NCBI RefSeq assembly: GCF_036320965.1
Contig: NC_092226.1
Coordinates: 18,753,002 to 18,817,001, forward strand
DNA length: 64,000 bases
Source of the DNA: Panulirus ornatus
Taxonomy: Eukaryota > Arthropoda > Malacostraca > Decapoda > Palinuridae
Direction: 5' to 3'
Shown here piece by piece: positions 11,734 through 23,634 of this stretch. A program made the position numbers and the translations under genes. A model generated the notes under the pieces. The model did no database searches and was not told the DNA's origin. It was given only the letters and a program-made list of their open reading frames with translations. Positions within the stretch are counted from its first letter, which is position 1. Every line of letters begins with the position of its first letter.

Positions 11734-12840
11734 ATGACCCCGTCTACGGACAAACGAGAGAGACGTAAGCCCTCTGTGGGTTTCATCTTCGTGGACTTCA
11801 CCAGCGCTTACGATATAGCAAACCACAGCATGACTATCAACACAGCCATCAGCCTTGGACTCCGGCGAAGTCTTAATCCATGGCTAGCATACTCCCCCAG
11901 TAAGAACGGTCAGGATATACGCCTTCGAGGGGACGTCTCTACCTTCCAACCCATCACCCACGGCGTATAAAATGCCACAAATGTGGGTCTCTCGAGTTTG
12001 CTTGTCCTTATGACTCATGCCTTCATGGATACACCTCCTCGATGTACGTACGCAGACAATCCTGCCTCTGGTATCTATGTTGATGGTGGCTCCTTCAACT
12101 ACAACGCTCTCCAGGTCACGCACATCAACCTCCAGAGCGGGACCACCGCTAAAGACGCTATCATCAACCAAACTGAGACCATAGTTATGCACATTAGTCT
12201 TGCTTTCAACCGAGTCCAAACCACTGCAAGCTGACAAGGTGCCAGGTGTTCAAGCCACCAAACTTCTCTCTCCATTTTGTCCGATAATCTAAACTGCAAG
12301 GAACACGAAAGCACCATCGTCAAACCTTCCAGCTGTCGATTCTCCATTCTTCGTCGGCTAGAGACATATGACCTACAACCTAGACTCTAGATAACCAACA
12401 CTATATTCATTCTTCCCTAACTCACCTCATCCATCCCGCCTGGTCTTCCTCCTTATCCATCACAAAAGAGAGTCGACGAGAAAAAAGTGGAAAAAGGGCA
12501 CGTAATATCATCCTCTCTCCCTCCTGCATCATCAGTCATAAGGAGATCAACGCACCGTTCTTCCTAACTCTCTCCGACCATCACGCGTTTCTCATTCCAA
12601 AATCTGGAAAAGCGCTAATGATCCCAATCGCCATCACCAACTGACATCTGAGATCTTACGTCCCCGAATAGTAGTAAGGGACCACATCAAACGTCGAGCT
12701 CATCCGCGCTCGGACACTGTAAGAACAACCCCATACCAGCCATTGTACATCAGTGATATAATCAGTACACAAACATCCAAATATTTGTGTGCAGACTTTC
12801 TCTTTAATTCTGTACTGCCTTTTTTTTTTTAACCTCATTA
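11734..12840 (+). mobile_element. LINE relic, Jockey-like RT and C-terminus
   Basis: Conceptual translation with frame changes gives an RT palm. Motif A reads GFIFVDFTSAYDIANHS at 11770-11835. Then come SLGLRRSLNPWLA, a decayed motif B (THGV then GLSSLLVLM) and a motif C region in which the catalytic YxDD is broken (TYADNPASG). The downstream thumb region reads NLQSGTTAKDAIINQTETIVM. The tail includes WSSSLSIT and ends near an A/T-rich tract at 12820-12840. Several stops and frameshifts show it is dead. It is distinct from the other LINE families in the window. Confidence 0.8.
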
Positions 12841-13589
12841 CATATTTTCTCTAAACACTTTTACAGCCTCTGCCTGCTGTTTATTTAGTAAACCTTTCAT
12901 ATTCTATCATTTTCCAAGAACGAGCAGAAGAAGACCAACCGAAGATCGTTCCTCCATGGCAAAAGACTGTGGTGTCCGAATGCGCATGGATGCAACCACG
13001 ATCAGAATAAGGTCGAGACAGGGGCTATGTTACATGAGAGGAACCTGACTGCTCTGGCCCTGAGGGAAACTATGTTTAAGCGAAAGGGTGAAATATGGTT
13101 TGGGAATGTACACGGGGAGGGGAAGAGGAATTAAATCTAGGGTTAGCGAGTGGGCAAGACTGATAGAGGGGGAGGCAATGACGAAGTTGCGGGACTGTTA
13201 AAGAGAATATGGAAGTGAGTTTAAGAAGTGCTACCCGAGTGCTCATGTAGCTTTGATGAAAGGGATCGAATCTCATCAGGTGTCAATGATTGAGGAGGCA
13301 GTATGTTGAAATATTGCACACGGGATGGGACAAAAAGACAAAACAACCCACTGAAGCTGCACACAACGCAACAAAACACATTCACCCACGGGCGTGGGTC
13401 GCCCGTGGTTACATCAGCAAAGGGAGCGGAGCCAGCGTTCAAAGATGACCAGTCAAGAGGACTCACTCATGACATGGCGGAAAGGGAAGCTGATCCTGCG
13501 GTAGTACAGGAATACTGGTGTATTTATTGGGTCTGTATCATTTTCTCTGAAGAAGGCCTCTGGTCACAACATAAGAGATCGAAGTATTC
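12841..13589. other. no recognisable gene
   Basis: Unassigned. The frames at 13303-13764 run into the LINE relic below. Upstream of about 13.58 kb I see no domain; it may be decayed 5' LINE sequence. Confidence 0.4.
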
Positions 13590-13990
13590 CTCCTTGATTC
13601 TGAGTTCCCTCAACACCACACTTCACTCACACGTCATGAATCCATGCAACGTAATACAGAATGTCCAAAGGATGGCAGCAATGATGGTACCAGGATTAAG
13701 ACAGATGAGTTACAGTAAGGGTTCAGAGGCCGTACAATTGTCCACAATGGAAAGCGAAGGGTAACGACGGGTGCCCTGCACTCAAGTCATTAAATTCTTA
13801 AACCAGTGCCCTGGCGTGAACAGCTCTTGGAAAGATGCAAACACAGAACCACCAAAGGGCATAACCTGAATGTAAACAAAGGAACAACAAATAGAAACGT
13901 TTACGGTACAAGAAGAGTGGAGGAATGGAGCAAATCGAGTCATGAAACAATACAGGCAGGATACAGATTTGACAAATGGTATGATCGTAA
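13590..13990 (+). mobile_element. CR1-like LINE C-terminal relic
   Basis: One frame reads IQNVQRMAAMMVPGLRQMSY at about 13650-13710, matching the conserved IERVQRRATKMVPGLR block after the RT. After a frameshift near 13800 another frame reads HRTTKGHNLN and RRVEEWSKSS, the usual C-terminal block of this LINE type. There is no RT palm, so it is a 5'-truncated dead copy. It appears related to the relics at 19.1, 46.5 and 53.2 kb. Confidence 0.75.
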
Positions 13991-14568
13991 AGAGCATTAA
14001 CGAGACGAGGTTCCACAAGTACAGAACTCCCTCTCAGAAACAGATAGTGGCACACACACCACCTGCCAACACTACTCTAACGACTACACTAAACCGCACA
14101 ACTCTCGTAAATTGCTCAGTGTTTCCTGCATTCTGGCGTGTCGTGTTGCATCTGAATAGCGAGTCTTACAGGAACACGCGTGTGAATTATGCATATACCA
14201 CAGGTCAAGATATACATACATATGAATGAAGGTTATGCAAGCAAGCTACCTGCGTTACGCCTCGATCTGGCAAAAGGAAACATGTTCCCGCCACGCTCAC
14301 CCCTGAGGTCTGGTCACCCTACACCCATCCCCACCCTCGCCACCCACTCAACAGGGGACGGGCTGGGTGTTGGGGTGAGTAGACTCGGCCTATAAAAACC
14401 GCAGGAATCACGAGGCCATGGACTATGTGGGTACCTTATAGAATTCATTATACAACCCCGAAACCCATATTCTATGGTCCCTGCAACCTTCGAGGCTGCA
14501 TTCCACGGAGAAAGAAGATGATGGACTCCTTAGGAGTGAAAAGGTGCAAGACGAGACTTTACTCCTAT
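13991..14568. other. no recognisable gene; isolated TATA-like box
   Basis: A TATAAAAA sequence lies at about 14391, but nothing downstream looks like a gene, so I do not call a promoter. The rest is unassigned. Confidence 0.35.
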
Positions 14569-14701
14569 CTCTAACAATATGTGGAAAGACAGACGCTGTA
14601 ATGTATATCTCTAACAATATATCTAAGCATAGAGGCTGTGATACACGTCTCTTACAATACATCTATGGCCAGATGTTGAGATATATATCTCTTAACAATT
14701 T
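14569..14701 (+). repeat. 40-bp tandem repeat, 3.3 copies
   Basis: Units beginning CTCTAACAATAT start at 14569, 14609, 14649 and 14689 with moderate divergence. Confidence 0.85.
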
Positions 14702-15114
14702 ATGCTAACAATTATCACCGCACAAAAATAATAGGACCCCAGTCCTGAACAAACAAAAACATCATAGGCAACATGCAACAAAAAATTAACTGGGTAAACT
14801 ATTAAGTCAAGAAGTGGTTGCGAAGCGACGTCTCGTAAGGACAAGTTAATGTACAAAAAATCAAGAAAATTATAGATAACTGTAACTGTCCTGTGAAATG
14901 TTTTCAAGCTTTTCTTTACATCTGTGAACAAACTGCTATTTCCAGCTCATTAATCTGCCTGCATGAATGGGTTTACATGCCATTGTGAATACATGTGTAA
15001 TTTTTTGTGGTGTACCATTGTATTCACATGCAAATTAAGCGAGTGTGTGCTTGCGTGCGTTTATTGCTGTATCTGTTTGTGCCAGCGTCTATTTTGGCAT
15101 TGTGATGTACGTGC

Positions 15115-15115
<1 letters not shown>
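14702..15115. other. no recognisable gene
   Basis: A/T-rich unique sequence with no long frame or motif I recognise. Confidence 0.5.

Positions 15116-15181
<66 letters not shown>
15116..15181 (+). repeat. (GA)n microsatellite
   Basis: About 32 GA dinucleotides. Confidence 0.98.
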
Positions 15182-15184
<3 letters not shown>

Positions 15185-15627
15185 TTCAGGGCACAAGTGA
15201 GACGGTATACACGTCTTGTGCTGTGTAAAACATACCTGGAAAGGAGGAGCCAGCTGAGGACTCTAGACACAGTCAGCCACCCGTAGCATTTACAAAACCC
15301 ATGAATGAATGACCAGGGCGGTACACGCCACCTGCTACCATAATGGCAGACATTACCAGGCTCTTCTGCATGTCTGGCATCGCTGCACGCAACCACCACA
15401 TCCACCACACTCCGTTAGAATCCTTTTTTTTGTTTTTGTTTTTTTTTACTTACAAACTGTAAACCGCCAAGAAAATTAATTTCCGATTGCTTCCGAGTTT
15501 CCAACTTTTTCTCTGCACCAACTTACCGTGTCTGTCAGTGTGAGGAATGAAGTGCAGATCGGCACCGAGGATGACAAGAATAATGCAAAGATGCGAGAAT
15601 AGATATAGGACAGTTTTAAAATGGCTT
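15182..15627. other. no recognisable gene
   Basis: Unassigned; a T-rich run with embedded G lies at 15424-15448. Confidence 0.5.
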
Positions 15628-15800
15628 TAAGGAAATGATGTCAAGAAAGATACATTCCTGATATCATGAACTCTATAGAGGGAGGACGATGTAAAGCAGC
15701 TTTACTATCATTCATTATTTAAGGTGATGATGTAGAGGAGAATTAATGACATCATTGACTATCTAAGGGGATGATGTGGACCAGCATTACTGACATCATA
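15628..15800 (+). repeat. degenerate ~50-bp tandem repeat
   Basis: About 3-4 diverged units share TAAGGNGATGATGT followed by an ACTGACATCAT-like block. Boundaries are approximate. Confidence 0.65.
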
Positions 15801-16639
15801 AAGTACATAAATTACACCTATACGCGAGAAAGTCTTCGGCCACAAGGAACAGCAATACCGTGCCTCGGGCGACGCCAAACAACCCTACAGCCACCAAGAC
15901 GACGTGTAACACAGGCGGTTGTACCAACAAGGTGGTGGTGTAGAGGGCGAGTCGCCACTGTGTGTATATGGGTCAACAGATCCATCGCGGAGCCGCTAAA
16001 AGCCTACTGGCACGAGTCCCAGTGTGACGTAAGCGCATGTTACCTCCTCACTCCTCACATTCGAGGGAGTTGTAAAGATACACCGCGCCTCTGACCCCAG
16101 CTGTGCCTCTGTGTCCGTCAGAGCGTATTCGTTCCTCTCCGCGCTGACCTCCACCTTCTCATGTAAGCCTCAGAATAATTTCCCATCAGCACACACACAC
16201 CCGCTAGAGGTGCAGGTTCAATGAAACCTTAAAATGACAGCCATCAGCTGACAGTAATATTAAACATAATCCTCGATGTTATTAACGCCAAGAAACGTTT
16301 AAAGAATATAATTGAAAATCTCTACTCATAGTAAGAACTTAAACTCCAAAATACCCTCAGATGTTATATAAACAGAATACCATATACTCTTTTTGTGTGT
16401 GTGAATTCAAACACTACAACTACGTTTTTGCCATATTACGCATTTTGTTTTGGGGATCTGTATATATACTGTCCATTATACTGACAATAAAATCTCATCC
16501 AAAAAAGAAATGTTACAAACTCTAATGTCCTGATGAGGTCAACGATTAAATGGCCTCTGTATTACATGTTTAAACGTACACTGCGTGCATCGCCTTGATG
16601 GTGGTTATCATTATTACTACTAGATGCACTGAGCTGTGT
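15801..16639. other. no recognisable gene
   Basis: Frame 15771-16094 (107 codons) has no recognisable domain. The region ends in A/T-rich sequence with an AATAAA at about 16488 that lacks any gene upstream. Confidence 0.4.
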
Positions 16640-17040
16640 ATGGAATGAGAGGCAACTGTATGTGGGGCCAAAGATGAGTATGTGTGATGGTATAGAAATT
16701 CCGACGGTTTGTACCGATGCATGGCGAGGACCATTAAAGAAAGGGGAAAAAAAGGACGGAAAAAGGTGGTGTTGGAAATAAAATATTTGAAGACTATACG
16801 TGGCCTGAGGAAGGTTGATGGAATAAGAAATGATAGGAAATGATGGGGTAAGATAGAGGTATGGTTCTAAGGAGGATTTATGAGAGTGGAAAAGGGTATG
16901 CTGAAATGGTTTGGACATATGGAGAAGATGAGTGAGGAAAGGCTGACTACGCGTACATACAAGTCGAAGTGGGGGGAAGGGGGAACAGGGAGAAATGGGA
17001 ACTGAGCAGGAAGAGAAAGACGCTTTGAGTGTTTGAAACC
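16640..17040 (+). mobile_element. RTE-like LINE C-terminal relic
   Basis: With frame changes the plus strand reads KYLKTIRGLRKVDGIRN and, near 16890-16960, MLKWFGHMEKMSEERLTTRTY. These match the C-terminal LKWFGHMERMSEERLTKR block of the young RTE-like LINE at 50.9-52.9 kb. It is heavily decayed and truncated at both ends, so it is an old member of the same family. Confidence 0.85.
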
Positions 17041-17267
17041 TAAATAAACAGGGTCAAGCCACACACACGCAGTTATTGTTTTCAGAATGGCTGACATGCT
17101 ACCATTTCTCTTGCGGCCACACCTGACACCTCTGGAGCCCAGTTGGAAACAAAGACGCTCGCCAACTCCCAGTTTTAATTCGACAATAAGTAGTCCCACG
17201 TGCATAATGGCTGTGGATTTCCAAATCAAGTGCGGAAATGTGGTAGGAATCCACATGACCTCGCCGG

Positions 17268-17566
17268 GTAGTTTTCCACACCTGGCATGGTTGGTCGGCC
17301 ACTGCTGGCTCGACCAGTGGCCACCCCTGGCGGGGCACTAGGCCATACCTGGAATGACAGTTAGCTAAAACTGGCAGAGAGATCGGCTACACTTGGCATT
17401 ACAATGGCGCCTCACCTGACAGGGCGGTAGGCCACACTTGGCATGGGTGGTAGGCACACCTGGCATGACAGTTGGCCGCACCTAGCATGACAGGTGGCCA
17501 CACCTGGCAAGACGGTAGCCTACACCTTGCATGTCAGCTGGCCACACCTGGCTGGACGGTCGACAA
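17268..17566 (+). repeat. ~22-bp degenerate minisatellite
   Basis: Units of GGCCACACCTGGCATGACAG recur about 12 times, with a period near 22 bases in the better part (17440-17560) and longer, decayed units before it. Confidence 0.85.
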
Positions 17567-18652
17567 GCACCGGAATGCAATGCGAATTATTAAGACATAA
17601 TGGAGTGCATCGTCCAAATCCCTTTCAAGTAAGCATTCGCTTTTAGTGTAGTCACTTTACACGTGGGTGAACATGGTAAGTAACTTGCTTTAGAGACACT
17701 ATTATACGATTCAAAAACTATCACCAATACTTAGTGGTATTCCTGTTCTCCCTCTGCTTTCGTAGACGGAAATACAAGCCGTGGTAACCTTGTGCTAGGC
17801 AGCGATGCGACGCGATACACAGGAATATCTACAACCTAGGAATATCAAATATCCTTTTACGACGCCCACATCCCCACGAGCCCACGCCCAGAGCAAGCAA
17901 GCACTGCACAGACACGTACCATCCCCTACCCACAGCGCCACCCACAAGAAGGGAGGGCGTGTGGGCGTAAAGAAGCTTCGATAAAAATTTGAGCCTCAGA
18001 TACCATCATCACAAAGGAAAGACCATTAAAAGGGACGTTTGAATAGCATGAAAAGCCTTTCAAATATCGTCTTACATTTTGTATACAAGTGGAGCAGCAG
18101 GACTTATGATGATGATAATGCTACCCAACATCATTAACAGGGATGATATTCTTAAGGAAGAACAGTATCTGAAGGAGCCCATCAAGGCTGTTGGCATTCG
18201 ACACTATGCCTTTGAACCAGTGTCCAAGGTTAAGAGTTGTGGCAAAGCCATTCTACCTGAACATATCTGAGCAACAGGGGAGAAGACCCGGCTACGCTAA
18301 GTGTTCAGATGGTCGATTGTATTGGCCATAAAAGCTACGGAGCTAGAACTAAGCTACACTACGACTTAACTTCCATTGTTACTCAATCACGTGTTTCCAG
18401 GGCGGTGGCAAGATATCCAAACCCTGTGTACTGCGGCTCTATCTCATATATTCTAACATCAACTAAACTTTCGAATGCTGCCGATATTCACAAGTTCCTT
18501 GTCTATACTCTGCCAACCCTTAACCATCTGTACACTAACACACTGCTTCTTGACGGCCTAACTAACAAGTCTGTCGCCTTGGAGAACTTCAAGAGGGCTA
18601 TGGTGGTTTTGTGGGACTGCTGGCCGCGAGCTCCAACAGCCTGGTCGACTAA
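17567..18652. other. unassigned; 152-codon frame without a known domain
   Basis: A frame from 18309 to 18767 begins MVDCIGHKSYGARTKL and extends into the duplication below. I do not recognise it; the downstream reading KRRHGIASCAASRF suggests decayed retroelement coding sequence but this is a guess. Confidence 0.3.
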
Positions 18653-18908
18653 CGACCCAACTCAACCGTCTGGACACAGCCCAAGCTGTGGGAGTAGAAG
18701 GCCTCAAAAGACGCCACGGTATAGCTTCTTGCGCTGCCTCTCGTTTCAATGGTGCTGCTTCTCATAAAAGAACTGTTCACCGTCCCAACTCAACCGTCTG
18801 GACACAGCCCAAGCTGTGGGAGTAGAAGGCCTCAAAAGACGCCACGGTATAGCTTCTTGCGTTGCTTCTCGTTACAATGGTGCAGCTTCTCATAAAAGAA
18901 CTGTTCAC
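18653..18908 (+). repeat. 128-bp tandem duplication
   Basis: The block beginning CCCAACTCAACCGTCTGG at about 18655 recurs at about 18783, a period of 128 bases with only a few mismatches. It is therefore a fairly recent duplication. Confidence 0.95.
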
Positions 18909-19089
18909 TGTCGACTTCGTCCAACTGATATGGAAATTTGAGGGCTTCAATCAGGTCATCCCCGGCCCCCCTCCATCCTTCTCCCTCCATCGTGGTAAAA
19001 CTTGCAGCCCTCCGCCCGCTCTCGTTGTGGTTCAAACTTCTCCATTCCGGTACAATCTTATCTGATCTTTTCTAGACCTTCCTAAATAG

Positions 19090-19840
19090 ATCCTTGTCCT
19101 TCTTTAGGTTTGATAATCTGACTCTAAGAGGCATAACCCAATTTAGGTCTATGTTGTGGCCAGCTAACCAAACATTCCCTTGTGCATCTATTTACTCGCA
19201 GTTTGCCGCTTTCACAGTTTTCCTGATGTATAGATCTGGCCACAGGTTAGACACAACAACGAACTCCAGGTCTCCTTGACGTAAGGATTCCTGTGGCTTA
19301 TTTCTCGCAATGCAATAATCGCCCTGAGACCTTCTCTCGTTGTGTCACATTCTCATTCCCTTGCACTCACCAAATGTGGAGTGTTTGTGCAGGTATCCCT
19401 GTAAGCTGATGCAATCATCCTTATTCTTCACGTCTCTCATGATCATAGCATCATCCCTACACATGTTCAGTTAAGATTCCCTCCCAGGAGGAAAGTCATT
19501 TTCATACACTACCCAACAGCAATGGGCTCGACTGCGACTTTAGCTTCCTTCCACGAACGTAATCTTTTATACATAAATCTACCCGTTAGTCCAGCTGTAG
19601 TTCTACATTCTTCATAAGAATTTTCTGGAGGTCCAGGAATACAGTCTTACCCATCCATCTCTCTAATCTGAGACTCACCGTGTCACACAAGTCTGAGAGA
19701 TTTTTAATGCAAGACCTTTTTCTTGCTGAATCCGCGTTGTATTCCATTAGGTAGTGCCTCCTTCGTCTGTGGTCATCCACTTGTCCTCCGGTTATCTTCC
19801 CTAATGTTTTTCTGACCACACTTGTTGAGGAGGCAAGCTA
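19090..19840 (-). mobile_element. CR1-like LINE RT relic
   Basis: On the minus strand about 19760-19620 reads RSCIKNLSDL and VFLDLQKI, corresponding to the GRSCLTNL and YLDFQKAFD (motif A) blocks. About 19490-19400 reads RDDAMIMRDVKNKDDCISLQ, corresponding to FADDTKIM and VKNEEDC (motif C and following). The first catalytic motif has lost its Phe-Ala and motif A its Asp pair, and stops interrupt it. It is a dead, old copy. Confidence 0.75.
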
Positions 19841-19913
19841 ATAGTTCAGCGTATTACTTCACGATAACTTTTCTTGTACGTATGACATTTGCCCTCAGCC
19901 ATATCTTTGGAAC

Positions 19914-20300
19914 TAAACGTCCCCCTAGTGGCCTACACAAGTAAACGTTCCCCTAGTGCCCTACACAAGTAAACGTTCCCCTAGTGCCCTACACAAGTAA
20001 ACGTTCCCCTAGTGCCCTACACAACTAAACATTACCCTGGTGCCCTACACAACTAAACGCTCCCCTAGTGCCCTACACAACTAAACGTTCCCCTGGTGCC
20101 CTACACAACTAAACGTTCCCCTAGTGCCCTACACAACTAAACGCTCCCCTAGTGCCCTACACAACTAAACGTTCCCCTAGTGGCCTACACAACTAAACAT
20201 TACCCTGGTGCCCTACACAACTAAACGCTCCCCTAGTGCCCTACACAACTAAACGCTCCCCAAGTGCCCTACACAACTAAACGTTCCCCTAGTGCCCGAC
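19914..20300 (+). repeat. 28-bp minisatellite, about 13-14 copies
   Basis: The unit AAACGTTCCCCTAGTGCCCT plus TACACAACT repeats every 28 bases with few variants (CAAGT/CAACT, GTT/GCT, CTAGTG/CTGGTG). The first three copies share the CAAGT form and later ones CAACT. Confidence 0.97.
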
Positions 20301-20837
20301 CGCTCAGGGCGTCTCTACCTTCTCTCGCTCTCTGATCATTCTTTACTGAACCATGTCTTTCTCCTTTATCTGCATCCAGTTGTGCCCATGTTCAGACTCC
20401 ATCGCAGGTTTCACAAAACCTTCAACGGCTCTGGTCTACAATCTTGTGATGGAACTCCCTTTCCTCCGTTTATACTCTCGAAGACCTTGGTCAGCTCGAC
20501 TTAGTTGCCACTCGTTGGGTCCTGTCCTCCCGCAGATCCCCTTCTTGTGTCCTCTTTCAACTTCACAGATAAAACTGTATGGGAGGAACCTGGCAAACAA
20601 ACGTGAACACGTAAGACCACGTAGAACCCAGGACTTAAGGTACCCAGAGGCCGTAACTCCATTAGACCACCAGATTTACATGAGAACCCTTCCCGTACTT
20701 GTCCTTCTCCCAAGGATGCTCTAACAAAAAACCGACTCCCTCTCCTTCCCTCCTCCAGTCCCATCATAAAGGGATTCTTCTCTCTTCTGATCAGTTTTTG
20801 TTCGACTTAGACACACACACACAAAAAAAAAAAAATC
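20301..20837. other. unassigned sequence
   Basis: Frames 20292-20504 and 20353-20724 overlap here on the plus strand; neither shows a domain I can name. Ends in short CA and A runs beside the SINE fragment. Confidence 0.35.
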
Positions 20838-20962
20838 CTCCCCTCCAGTTTTTGTTTTTCCATAAGAAGGAAGAGAGAGAGAGAGGGGGGCCGAGTGTGT
20901 CTTTTTCCTCTAATGTCCAGTCCTCTGTTCTTGACGTTACCTCGCTAACGCAGGAAATGGCA
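20838..20962 (+). mobile_element. SINE copy, 5'-truncated
   Basis: Sequence from CCTCCCCTCCAGTTTTTG through CAGTCCTCTGTTCTT to ACCTCGCTAACGCAGGAAATGGC matches the 3' half of the SINE seen whole at 23631-23855. An extra GA run has grown inside it. It joins the LINE tail at 20963 without a spacer. Confidence 0.85.
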
Positions 20963-21376
20963 AACCAGGACATGTGATACGTCTTGGGGTAAATCATGGA
21001 AAGGTCTGTGGGGCCTGGATGTGGATAGGGAGCTGTGGTTTCGGTGCATTACACATGACAGCTAGAGACTGTGAACGAATGTGGCTTTTTTTTGTCTGTT
21101 TTCCTGGCGCTACCCTCGCTGAATCGGAGGGGGGGGAGGGGATGCTGTTTCCTGTGAGGCTGGGTAGCGCCAGGAATGGATGAAGGCAAGCAAGTATGAG
21201 TATGTACATGTGTGTGTATATATGTATGTATATGTATATATTGATATGTATGTATATGTGAGTGTATGAACATTTATGTACATATGTGTGTACATGAGTG
21301 GATGGACCATTCTTCGTCAGTTTCCTGGAGCTACTTCGCTGACGCGGGAAACTGCGATCAAGTATAATGAATCAAT
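20963..21376 (+). mobile_element. RTE-like LINE 3' UTR, long form
   Basis: Runs from CTTGGGGTAAATCATGGAAA through GTGCATTACACATGACAGC and a TGTATATATG-rich stretch to GCTGACGCGGGAAACTGCGA and AGTATAATGAATC. This is the tail that follows the stop codon of the RTE-like LINE (compare 52855-53045), but about 200 bases longer. The coding part is absent. Confidence 0.8.
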
Positions 21377-21539
21377 TCAGCATTTGTCAGTTTCTTGCTG
21401 ATGGTCTCAACTTTTCACGATTCTCTCATACTGCTCAGGTAGATTACCAATCAGCTGGCCAAAGCTCACTGCAGGGGTAGACCCACACTCTAGCAAACAT
21501 ATACAAGAGGCCTCTTGGTCAGCCTCTCCTCACCCACCC

Positions 21540-22265
21540 TCTCTTTATGTTTATACCATTTCAGCAGCCCGTTTTCAGCTCTCTCATACATACTTTCTTA
21601 CTTTCATTCCTGTCTTTTACTCTGTCATTCCATATTCGATCAGTACTCTTCACACCACATATTGTCTATTTCCAACACATTCACCCTCTCTTGTACTGTT
21701 TCATCCAAGGCACGGGCGGCGCATCAGTGTCAGTACCATCGGGACTACTATACCAACACAGTAATTTTTCACTTAGAGAGGGTAACGTCTATTTCCATAC
21801 TCTTCTCAGTGCACCCAAGACCTTGGCCTCCCTATGGCTTATCTCATCTCCTTTGTTTCCCTCCACTACCATGTCAACTTCCGTGTATCTAAAATATTTC
21901 ACTTCCTTCAGGTTGTCTCTGTTCAAACTCACGCTCTAACCAACCACGCGGTCTCTCTCCCCTGCTAAAGTGATCAACCTTGCTTTTATTCACATCAACT
22001 TTCACCTTTTTCCTTTCACACTCTCATCAAACTCAAAAAAACCAGCTTCTGCATTTTTTTCAGTCGAATATGACACCACAGCTGAGTCACCAGCAAAAGC
22101 AACTAACTCATCTCCCAAGTCCCCAATCCCATCAGACCCCCTGGCCTACCCGAGAACCTCGCATTTACCTCCCTCATCATCCCATCCATAAACGGCTTAA
22201 ATGGCATGGTTACATCACACACCCTTGCCACAGACCAATCTTTAACAGAAAAGTGAAGATCTTAC
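21540..22265 (-). mobile_element. RTE-like LINE RT relic
   Basis: Minus-strand translation gives a decayed GLRQGCVMSPW block (22250-22200, reading VARVCDVTMPFKPFMDG), then MREVNARF and a broken motif C reading FAGDSAVVSYSTEKNAEAG near 22090-22050, followed by KVD.NKSK. The order and spacing match the intact family member at 51.9-52.2 kb. The catalytic FADD has become FAGD. The part beyond about 21.9 kb is a decayed C-terminal region. Confidence 0.8.
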
Positions 22266-23261
22266 TGAAAACAGGACCCTACGAGACTACAGATAACTTA
22301 ATAAAAAAAGAAACTATCGGTGCACAATATTTGAAACTTTGAGACACACCGTCCAACGGATACTGAGACATTTGTGTCAAACCTGGTACACCTTGATGGC
22401 CCTAATGTCAGGAGGGTCACAGATCGCCTCCGAGCGACATATCCAGTCAAATATTCAGGAAATGTTATAAGTTCACACGAAGAATATATGATGTTATATA
22501 CGCCGTGACACTGTCCTCTGCAGCACCTCTTTCGACATGTCGCCGAATCCACCACCGTGCTGCTGTGTGCCGGTGAACGCTAAGCTGCCGGGCAATAAAT
22601 ATCACAAATGCTGAAGCCCTCGTCATGCAGGGTTTCAATGAGTCTCCTTGTTGCCTCTGACGTTTCCATCGTGACTGGCGTGACCACGACAGTGGTGGCC
22701 GACGCAACTATGTTAGCAGAAACTCCATAGCGCGGTGGGTTCCACGAGTCGAGTAAATGAAACTGTGAACCTTATCTCATGTTTCATAACGTTCGCTGTG
22801 TGGTTCAATCCTTACAGACCAACCACAATCAGGTGTACCAGCCCTCCTACAACCACAATCAGGTGTACCAACCCTCCTACAACAACAGGAGCTGGTCGAA
22901 TCATGACGCAACGCATCGGACCCGTTGTGCACCGATAAGTTTTTTTTTTGTTTTTTTTTTCATCCAGTGTATATAAGAGAATACAATCCCTTCATAAGTC
23001 ATCAATGTACAGAACAAGCTACGGCCTTACATTCATTCTCAACTACATCTCATGAGACCCCGATCTCTACCTCCACGCGACTCATCCAGGTGCAGGCACC
23101 TGAGGTAATCCCCAAACAGTTTACCCAGCGAGTTTGATCCCTACCGACCACACTACCACGCATGTAAACTTCAGGGGAACGTGGACCCGAGATCAAGTTA
23201 TTACCAACGTTACCGATCTCGTCTATAATGTTTCAAGATGAGAACAATTCCTATCTTTAGC

Positions 23262-23266
<5 letters not shown>
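22266..23266. other. no recognisable gene
   Basis: Holds a 30-bp direct duplication (CAATCAGGTGTACCA) at about 22825-22880 and a T-rich run near 22940. No domain recognised. Confidence 0.45.

Positions 23267-23328
<62 letters not shown>
23267..23328 (+). repeat. (TA)n microsatellite
   Basis: About 31 TA units abutting the 3' end of the minus-strand SINE. Confidence 0.98.
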
Positions 23329-23331
<3 letters not shown>

Positions 23332-23549
23332 ATACTATTCGCCATTTCCCGCGATAGCGAGGTAGCGTTAAGAACAGAGGACTGGGCCTTTGAGGGAATA
23401 TCCTCACCTGGCCCCCTTCTCTGTTCCTTCTTTTGGAAAATTAAAAAAAAACCCAGAGGGGAGGATTTCCAGCCCCCCGCTCCCTTCCCTTTTAGTCGCC
23501 TTCTACGACACGCAGGGAATACGTGGGAAGTATTCTTTCTCCCCTATCC
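23329..23549 (-). mobile_element. SINE copy, full-length-looking
   Basis: On the minus strand it runs from GGGATAGGGGAGAAAGAATA through TGTCGTAGAAGGCGACTAAA, CCAAAAGAAGGAACAGAG and CAGTCCTCTGTTCTTAACG to TCGCGGGAAATGGCGAATAG. No tRNA-type A/B boxes or 5S-type boxes are visible, so the promoter end may be missing in all copies here. It forms an inverted repeat with 23631-23855. Confidence 0.9.
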
Positions 23550-23592
23550 CCTGATGCGGGAAATGGCGAATAGTTTGAAAGAAAAGAAAGAA

Positions 23593-23630
<38 letters not shown>
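23550..23630 (+). mobile_element. SINE tail fragment plus (TA)n
   Basis: TGATGCGGGAAATGGCGAAT then TTTGAAAGAAAAGAAAG is the last ~45 bases of another plus-strand SINE copy, followed by (TA)n at 23597-23630. It forms the hinge between the two inverted SINE copies. Confidence 0.8.

Positions 23631-23634
<4 letters not shown>

Noticed and set aside
14385..14430. TATA-box promoter
   Set aside because: A lone TATAAAAA with no recognisable gene downstream in an A/T-rich region.
16486..16495. Poly(A) signal
   Set aside because: AATAAA in A/T-rich DNA without an upstream gene is expected by chance.
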